Part shown: piece by piece, positions 58,733-64,000 of the stretch | How the letters are laid out: each line of letters starts with the position of its first letter | Position numbering within the stretch: the first letter of the stretch is position 1 | Assembly: GCF_001570545.1 (NCBI RefSeq) | Contig: NZ_BBXD01000016.1 | Location: 248,001 to 312,000 of the forward strand | Origin: Herbidospora mongoliensis | GTDB taxonomy: Bacteria; Actinomycetota; Actinomycetes; Streptosporangiales; Streptosporangiaceae | Direction of reading: 5' to 3' | DNA: 64,000 bases | Translations under genes and position numbers: made by a program | Notes under the pieces: generated by a model | Database searches by the model: none | What the model was told of the DNA's origin: nothing | The model's input: only the letters and a program-made list of their open reading frames with translations

Positions 58733-59117
58733 CCGGGTGGGTGATCGGGGGTCGATGTCCGTCGAGACCGTCATGCTGGCGCCGGTCCTGGTGCTCTTCC
58801 TGCTGTTCCTGGTCGGCGCCGGACGCGTCGTCGAGGCGCAGGGCGAGGTCAACGGCGCGGCCCGCGACGCCGCCCGCGCCGCGTCGGTGCAGCGTGACGA
58901 GGGCGCGGCGCAGGAGGCCGCCACGTCGGCGGCGACCGACGCGCTCGCCGACTGCCCGCCGGAGGTGTCGATGGCGGGGACGCAGTGGCAGGAGGGCGGC
59001 GTGGTCGAGGTGACCGTGAGCTGCTCGCTCGACCTCGACTTCCTCGGCTTCGGCACGAACGTGACGATCACCGGGGACTCCGTCGTCCCCCTCGAACAGT
59101 TCCGGAGAGTCGAATGA
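58725..59117 (+). CDS. TadE/F-like pseudopilin
   Basis: A 130-residue protein of the same class as its neighbour: leader to DRG, cleavage before SMSVE with Glu at +5, and the hydrophobic helix MLAPVLVLFLLFLVG. The exported part has NGAARDAARAAS, and a Cys pair (DCPPE and VSCSL). The ATG at 58725 overlaps the upstream gene by 8 nt; its stop overlaps the next ATG (ATGA). It likely has a structural or assembly role in the pilus, not a shaft function. Confidence 0.8.
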   Translation: MGDRVGDRGSMSVETVMLAPVLVLFLLFLVGAGRVVEAQGEVNGAARDAARAASVQRDEGAAQEAATSAATDALADCPPEVSMAGTQWQEGGVVEVTVSCSLDLDFLGFGTNVTITGDSVVPLEQFRRVE

Positions 59118-59539
59118 GAAGGGCCGATCGGGGCTCGATGTCCACGTTCGTGGTGCTCTTCTCGGTCGCCGTGTTCCTGCTCGCGGGCCTGCTCGTGGAC
59201 GGCGGCGCGGCGATCAACGCCAAGTTGCGGGCGGCCGACATCGCCGAGCAGGGGGCGCGCGCGGCGGCCGACCAGATCGACGTCGAGACGCTCCGCGCGA
59301 CCGGGCAGCTGAGGCTCCTCGGCGACGCGCAGGTGTGCGGGCGGGCGGACGAGATCGTGTCGGCGCACGACGCCGACGGGATCGAGATGGGTCAGTGCAC
59401 GGTCGGGGCGGGCCAGACCGAGGTGACCGTGGAGGTGAGCGTCACATGGGAAGCGTTCTTCCTGGCCGCGATCGGGTTTCCCGGATCGGAGATGACCGCG
59501 TCGGCCACGGCCGTCCCGGACCAGGGAGACGGCGGGTGA
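59114..59539 (+). CDS. TadG-like (Rv3660c-operon-type) pilus protein
   Basis: A 141-residue exported protein with the same N-terminal layout, DRG/SMSTF, and a hydrophobic stretch VVLFSVAVFLLAGLLVDGG. Glu at +5 is replaced by Phe, so normal prepilin processing is doubtful. The exported half contains AINAKLRAADIAEQGARAAA, and Cys pair VCGRAD/GQCTVG. It is typical of the third TadE/F/G gene in actinobacterial Tad loci. The ATG overlaps the upstream stop; the LysM-BTAD gene overlaps its own stop (GTGA). Confidence 0.72.
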   Translation: MRRADRGSMSTFVVLFSVAVFLLAGLLVDGGAAINAKLRAADIAEQGARAAADQIDVETLRATGQLRLLGDAQVCGRADEIVSAHDADGIEMGQCTVGAGQTEVTVEVSVTWEAFFLAAIGFPGSEMTASATAVPDQGDGG

Positions 59540-62500
59540 AACGGACCCCTGGCGACATCGTCGCCGGCCTGGCGGCCCTGGTGGCGCTGGCCGGGCTGCT
59601 GGGGGGAGTCCCCTATGCCCTGATCCGCTTCGCCGGACCGCCGATCCCGGCCGAACTGCTCGACCTCGACGCGCTCATGAGCCAGGTCGGGACCGAGACG
59701 ATCATCGCCGTGCTGGTGCTGCTGGTGTGGATCTCCTGGGTCCAGCTCGTGATCTGCGTCCTCGTCGAGGTGTACGCCGGGGTGCGCCGCATCGGCATGC
59801 CCGCGCGCGTGCCGATGTCCGGGGGCACCCAGGTATTGGCCAACCGGCTCGTCTCAGCCGTGCTGGTCCTGTTCACGGTCACGGCCGTGGCCGTCCCGCT
59901 GATGCGGTTCGCGTCCACGCCGACGGTCCCGGTGAAGCCGACGCTGGTGAGCGCCGAGACGGCGATCACCGAGCGCGCCCAGCTGGTCCCGCGCGGCGAG
60001 GTCAAGAAGGTGTACGTCGTCCAGCCGCCCCACGGCCGGCACCACGAGAGCCTGTGGGAGATCTCCGAGAAGTGCCTCGGTGACGGACGGCGCTACGCCG
60101 AGATCTACGAGCTCAACAAGCACAAGGAACAGCCCGACGGGTCCCGCCTGCACATGGCCGACCTGATCCGGCCCGGCTGGGTCCTCGACATGCCGAGCGA
60201 CTCCCGCAACACCCACGTGGTCCCCGCCGACGACAGCCGCACCGAGATCCTCAAGGACCACCCGGGCGTGCCGAAGTCGAGCGAGGGCGAGCGCATCACC
60301 CTCCGGCCGGGCGGCGACACTCAGCCCGACCGCGACACCACGAGGCCGGGCGGCGACACTCAGCCCGACCGGGACACCACCAGGCCGGGCGGCGACACCC
60401 GCTTCGAAGACCGCGACAACACCCACGCCCAGCCCCCGGCGGACAGCCGCCCCAACCTCAACCCCACGCGGCCACCCGGCGACAACCCGACGCGGAACGG
60501 CCAGCCCACCGCCAACCCGACCCCACCGCCTGCCGCAGGCGACCACAACAACGGCGCCAGGCCACCTGCCACAGCCGACCCCACGCGCGTGCCCAGCGAG
60601 AACAACGGTGCCCGCCCACCAGCCACAGCCGACCCCACCCTGCCGGGCGCGGACAATCCTGGAGATACGACGCTTCCGGAAGGTCAGGACGCGCGTCCCC
60701 CCGGGGCAGGAGACTCCAGCCGTCCAGGCGCGGACGACTCCACGCGGCCACCCGCCGCCGATGAGCCGACCCGCTCACCCGCCGAGGGCAACCAGAACCG
60801 CCCCACCGCCGACCCCACTCGCCCCGGTCAGAGCGAAACCGGCAAGGCCGCCGACCCGACTCGTACACCCCCCAAGAAGCCCGTCCCCACCGTCACCGCC
60901 ACCACCCCGGCTGAGGAGGCCGGCATCGGGGACACCACGATCCCCAGGTCAGGCATCGTCGCCGCCCCGAACAGCGGCACGATCCTCACCACACCGGTCG
61001 CCAGCCAGGGCTGGACCGAGCAGGTCGACCTGGTCGACTTCCTCGCCGGAGCCTCCCTCCTCTCCGCCGGGGTGCTCCTCCTCCTGGGCAGGAAGCGCAG
61101 ACAGCAGCTCTGGGCCCGCGCGTTCGGCCACCGGATCCAGCGCCCCCGTGGCGAGGCCGCCTCCGCCGAGGTGGCGATGCGGCTGGGGGCCGACGCCCCC
61201 GGCAGCCGGATCCTGGACACCGGGCTGAGGTTGCTGGGCAAGCTGCTGGCCGAGGCCGACACCAGGCCGCCCGCCATCTACGCCCTGCACCTGTCCGCAC
61301 GGGGCATGGACCTGTGGGTCCACCCACCGAGCCACGACGCCCCCGCCCCCTTCGAGGCCGCCGACAACGGTCAGATCTGGCGGCTGGCCTCCCACGAGGC
61401 ACGACGCCTCGACGACCTGGCGATGGCCGACGTCCCGGCCCCCTACCCGGGGCTGGTCTCCCTGGGCACGGCGGAGACGGGCCGGGTGCTCATCGACCTG
61501 GAGGCCGCGCACGGCGTCATCAGCATCGTCGGCGACCAGGCCGTCGCCGCGCTCTCCGCGCTGGCGGTCGAGCTGATCACCAACCGCTGGTCCGACACGA
61601 TGAAGGTCACCCTCGTAGGCTTCGGCCAGGAACTGCGCGCCATCGCCCCGGAGAGGGTCAACATCGCGGCGTCGCTCGCCGAGGTCCTGCCGGAGTTCGA
61701 GAACGCCGCCCAGCCGCCCGACGTCCTCACCGGACGCATCCACGGCAGGGCCAACAACCCCAACCACCCCCCGCACTACCTGCTCAGCGCCGTCCACCCG
61801 ACCGCCGACGAGGCCCGCAGGCTCGCGGTCCTGGCGAAGAGCACGAGGTCGGCGGCCGGATACGTGATCGCCGCGCCCCTCCCGCACGCCACCTGGACCT
61901 GGGAGGTCACCGGCGGCCGGTCCGTCATCGAGGCGCTGGGCTTCGACGTGCAGGCGCAACTGCTCCCGCGCCGCCACATCCAGGCCATCGTCGACCTGTT
62001 CCGGACGGCCGGCGACAAGCAGGGCGAACCCCTCCCGCTCCCGGACATCCGCCGCCACGACGACCCCCCGGCCATCGAGGTCAGGATCCTGGGCACGATC
62101 GAGATCTCCCCGGTCAACGCCCTGGAAGAGGGCCGCGCCGCGCTGGCCAACGAGCTGGTGGTCTACCTGGCGACCCATCCGGGGGGAGTCCACCCGGTCG
62201 TGCTGGGCGGGGTCCTGTGGCCGCGCGGTGTCCAGCCGATGGTCAGGGACGCCACCCTGGCCCGCGTCGCCGAGTGGCTCGGCAACGACCGTGCGGGCCG
62301 CCCGTATCTGTACGCCGACGAATCCGGCCGCCTCCACCTCAGCGACGAGATCAGGACCGACTGGTCGATGTTCCAGGACCTGGTGCGACGCGGCGACCCC
62401 ATCTCCTTGGAAAAGGCATTACACCTGGTCAGGGGCCCATTGTTGAACGCCAGACCGCCCGGCCGCTACGCGTGGCTGGCCGCCGACCCCCTCGAGTTCG

Positions 62501-62805
62501 ACATCACCGCCTCGGTGGCCGACGCCGCCCACCGGCTGTGCGAATCCCGGCTCTACCGGGGCGACGCCGAAGCGGCCATCGCCGCGGCCAGGGCGGGCCT
62601 GCTGCTGGCCGCCGACGACGAGAGCCTGTGGCGCGACCTCCTCAGAGCCGCCCACGCGACCGGGGAGCCGTCCAGGCTGCGCGCCGTCGTCGACGGACTG
62701 CACCGCCGGGCGGCCTCCCACCCCTATGGGGGCGGCATGGCCCCAGAGACCGAAGCCCTCATCGACGAGCTGCTCCCCGTGTGGCGAGCGACGACCACGG
62801 CCTGA
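59536..62805 (+). CDS. Membrane LysM protein with Pro/Thr-rich region and C-terminal BTAD regulatory domain
   Basis: A 1089-residue protein. Two membrane helices (about 8-30 and 55-80) and a third (about 112-133) are followed by a LysM domain (about 165-225: SLWEISEKCLGDGRRY, ADLIRPGW) that could bind peptidoglycan. Then comes a 250-residue Pro/Thr/Asp-rich region with a 13-residue repeat, a fourth helix (about 505-525) and a large cytosolic part. The C-terminal third (about 850-1089) is a BTAD-type domain (VLWPRGVQPMVRDATLAR, ALHLVRGPLL, YAWLAADPLEF), known from SARP/AfsR regulators, preceded by an OmpR-like wing. I infer a cell-wall-linked regulator of the pilus. The GTG start overlaps tadG's stop. 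Confidence 0.75.
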   Translation: MKRTPGDIVAGLAALVALAGLLGGVPYALIRFAGPPIPAELLDLDALMSQVGTETIIAVLVLLVWISWVQLVICVLVEVYAGVRRIGMPARVPMSGGTQVLANRLVSAVLVLFTVTAVAVPLMRFASTPTVPVKPTLVSAETAITERAQLVPRGEVKKVYVVQPPHGRHHESLWEISEKCLGDGRRYAEIYELNKHKEQPDGSRLHMADLIRPGWVLDMPSDSRNTHVVPADDSRTEILKDHPGVPKSSEGERITLRPGGDTQPDRDTTRPGGDTQPDRDTTRPGGDTRFEDRDNTHAQPPADSRPNLNPTRPPGDNPTRNGQPTANPTPPPAAGDHNNGARPPATADPTRVPSENNGARPPATADPTLPGADNPGDTTLPEGQDARPPGAGDSSRPGADDSTRPPAADEPTRSPAEGNQNRPTADPTRPGQSETGKAADPTRTPPKKPVPTVTATTPAEEAGIGDTTIPRSGIVAAPNSGTILTTPVASQGWTEQVDLVDFLAGASLLSAGVLLLLGRKRRQQLWARAFGHRIQRPRGEAASAEVAMRLGADAPGSRILDTGLRLLGKLLAEADTRPPAIYALHLSARGMDLWVHPPSHDAPAPFEAADNGQIWRLASHEARRLDDLAMADVPAPYPGLVSLGTAETGRVLIDLEAAHGVISIVGDQAVAALSALAVELITNRWSDTMKVTLVGFGQELRAIAPERVNIAASLAEVLPEFENAAQPPDVLTGRIHGRANNPNHPPHYLLSAVHPTADEARRLAVLAKSTRSAAGYVIAAPLPHATWTWEVTGGRSVIEALGFDVQAQLLPRRHIQAIVDLFRTAGDKQGEPLPLPDIRRHDDPPAIEVRILGTIEISPVNALEEGRAALANELVVYLATHPGGVHPVVLGGVLWPRGVQPMVRDATLARVAEWLGNDRAGRPYLYADESGRLHLSDEIRTDWSMFQDLVRRGDPISLEKALHLVRGPLLNARPPGRYAWLAADPLEFDITASVADAAHRLCESRLYRGDAEAAIAAARAGLLLAADDESLWRDLLRAAHATGEPSRLRAVVDGLHRRAASHPYGGGMAPETEALIDELLPVWRATTTA
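60304..60420. repeat. 39-bp tandem repeat in the LysM-BTAD gene
   Basis: Two nearly identical 39-bp units (60304-60342 and 60343-60381) encode RPGGDTQPDRDTT, and a third (from 60382) begins RPGGDT and then diverges. The copies differ at only a few bases, so recent slippage or recombination is likely. Confidence 0.75.
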
Positions 62806-62865
62806 ACCATGCCGAAACCCATACATCACTGGATAACGGTCCCGGCCGATCGTTACGTTCGCCCC

Positions 62866-63477
62866 GTGCGCTGGGTAGCCGTCTTCGGGCTCGCGGCCGC
62901 CCTGACCGCCTGCGGAGCCCCGGCGGACAAGGGGTTCACCCCCCAGGGCGCGGCCCCGTCGAAGGCCGCCGTCGAGGCGCCTCCGGCGACCGCGGAGACC
63001 ATCACGATCACCGACACCCTGAAGATCTCCATCGAGTGGCCCGACCAGCGCGACGACATGATCGCCGCCTTCGCCGACTCCTATGTCGACCAGTGGAAGG
63101 CGGTCGCGTCGGGCGGCACCGACGACACCTACCTGGCCGGCGTCGAAGACGACGCGAGCCGGACCGCCCTGGCCTGGGTCACCAGCTTCACCGCGACCGA
63201 CACCTCGGCCCAGGGCACCGCCAAGCTCTATTCGATCCGCGTCGCCGCGGTCGACGGCCGGGGCGCCGAGATCGACGCCTGCGTCGACACCTCGGGCATC
63301 CAGGTCATCGACGAGACCGACACCCCGGTGGCCAACCAGCCCAACTGGACCAAGCCCCCCAAATCCATCTACCTCCAGGTCGCCGCCGTACGGCGAGGGG
63401 ACGACGGCACCTGGCGCGTCAAGCTCTTCAAGCACGCCGCCTACCCCGACCAAGCCGCGAAGGAGTGCCAACGGTGA
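62866..63477 (+). CDS. Putative lipoprotein of the Tad operon
   Basis: A 203-residue exported protein with a lipobox LTAC (Cys16 from the GTG start) after a short hydrophobic segment VAVFGLAAALTA. The mature part has an NTF2-like or SnoaL-like look: ISIEWPDQRDDMIAAFADSY, then AALAWVTSFTATD-type strand and DGTWRVKLFKHAAY at the end. I could not place it in a family with certainty. I chose GTG 62866 because it gives a normal lipoprotein signal; ATG 62809, three bases after the LysM-BTAD stop, would give a 222-residue protein with a long N terminus. It overlaps the next gene by GTGA. Confidence 0.6.
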   Translation: MRWVAVFGLAAALTACGAPADKGFTPQGAAPSKAAVEAPPATAETITITDTLKISIEWPDQRDDMIAAFADSYVDQWKAVASGGTDDTYLAGVEDDASRTALAWVTSFTATDTSAQGTAKLYSIRVAAVDGRGAEIDACVDTSGIQVIDETDTPVANQPNWTKPPKSIYLQVAAVRRGDDGTWRVKLFKHAAYPDQAAKECQR

Positions 63478-64000
63478 AAGCCGTGCTCGCCTTGACCCTG
63501 GCCCTGAACCTGCTCAGCGCCGACCCGAACCCCGGCGGCGCCCACGGTGAGGGCTTCCAGACGGGCCGGACCGTCGGCGTCCAGCTGTCCAACTCCAGCA
63601 TCATCATCAGCGGCACCGGGACCTCCGGTCGTGCCGACGGCTACCGGATCAAACGACCCTGCTGGTACGAACCCGGCAACTCCGCCGAGGACATGCTGAA
63701 AACCCAGGAAGAACTCCGCTCGTGGTGGTTCCACACCAACCCCGGCGGCACCGAAGAGGACTTCCAGAAGTTCCTGGAGCAGTACAAGGACAAGGTCGGC
63801 CAGGACGGCCGCTGGTGGTCCCCCGCCTACAACGCGGCCGACCCCGGTGGCATGGCCTGCTGGTCGAACCTCCAGGGGGCGCTGTGGGTCCCCGAAGGTG
63901 AGACGCCGCCCGGCGGGATCACCATCGCCGAACTCCTGGAGATCGCCCGCGCCGCCCTGACCGTCCCGGAACCGACGATCGAGCTCAACCCCGACGCGAA
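63474..64000 (+). CDS. Secreted protein of unknown function (cut by window end)
   Basis: The first 175 residues of a protein that continues beyond the window. A signal peptide (about 1-16, MKAVLALTLALNLLSA) is followed by an exported region with PNPGGAHGEGF, a Cys pair (RPCWYEP and MACWSN) and several Trp residues (RSWWFH, RWWSP). The function is unknown; the same kind of gene often closes Tad operons in related genomes, by my recollection. The GTG overlaps the lipoprotein stop (GTGA), so it belongs to the same transcript. Confidence 0.65.
   Translation, partial: MKAVLALTLALNLLSADPNPGGAHGEGFQTGRTVGVQLSNSSIIISGTGTSGRADGYRIKRPCWYEPGNSAEDMLKTQEELRSWWFHTNPGGTEEDFQKFLEQYKDKVGQDGRWWSPAYNAADPGGMACWSNLQGALWVPEGETPPGGITIAELLEIARAALTVPEPTIELNPDA

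Noticed and set aside
60304-60420. CRISPR-like array
   Set aside because: The 39-bp units are head-to-tail without spacers and encode an in-frame peptide repeat.

Overview
The window is a high-GC chromosome segment from an actinomycete. Gene content and order (folD, citrate synthase, a DUF3017 protein and icd; a nucleoside ABC transporter with cdd and deoA; add, a phosphosugar mutase, purine nucleoside phosphorylase and lpdA; a biotin-dependent carboxylase; WXG100/EccC; a Tad locus) suggest a filamentous actinobacterium, perhaps of the Streptosporangiaceae. The family is an inference. No rRNA, tRNA or CRISPR array was seen.

1-15.4 kb is mainly core metabolism. It holds the end of folD, an FHA-HTH regulator, citrate synthase, a DUF3017 membrane protein, NADP-isocitrate dehydrogenase and a Ser/Thr kinase fused to an extracellular solute-binding sensor. 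These are followed by galE, a CNNM-type CBS membrane protein, trpS, a YihY membrane protein, a D,D-carboxypeptidase, a YbdK-type carboxylate-amine ligase and an M20 amidohydrolase.

15.4-22.3 kb is a nucleoside import and salvage operon: BMP lipoprotein, attenuator hairpin, double ATPase, two permeases, cytidine deaminase and thymidine phosphorylase, joined by 4-nt overlaps. It ends in an 18-bp perfect hairpin.

22.4-36.2 kb looks like accessory DNA placed between deoA and add, genes of one pathway. It holds a divergent cassette: an MFS exporter and a chorismate-lyase-like protein on one side, and a degenerate ATP-grasp protein, a GNAT/FemX-like protein and an 80-aa protein on the other. Next come a 1092-codon protein that I read as three degenerate IS630-transposase-like modules with zinc-finger-like motifs and a multi-HTH tail, an XRE/TPR regulator, an unknown protein and a MarR/MFS pair with a clear shared operator region.

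36.2-47.5 kb returns to core genes: add, a PH-domain membrane protein, a phosphosugar mutase, PNP, a gamma-glutamylcyclotransferase-like protein, lpdA, a frameshifted VOC gene, two membrane proteins sharing one cytoplasmic domain, and an acyl-CoA carboxylase alpha subunit.

47.7-64 kb is surface and secretion: a WXG100 gene facing a full-length EccC ATPase, then a 640-bp non-coding gap and a Tad pilus operon. The operon encodes SAF/CpaB-like, CpaE-like, TadA, TadB, an unrecognised 68-aa ORF, TadC, pilin, three TadE/F/G-like proteins, a membrane LysM-BTAD protein, a lipoprotein and a partial secreted protein. The gap carries a cluster of DnaA boxes beside an AT-rich inverted repeat, although no dnaA or dnaN is in the window. 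This cluster and the triplicated transposase-like protein are the two most unusual findings.
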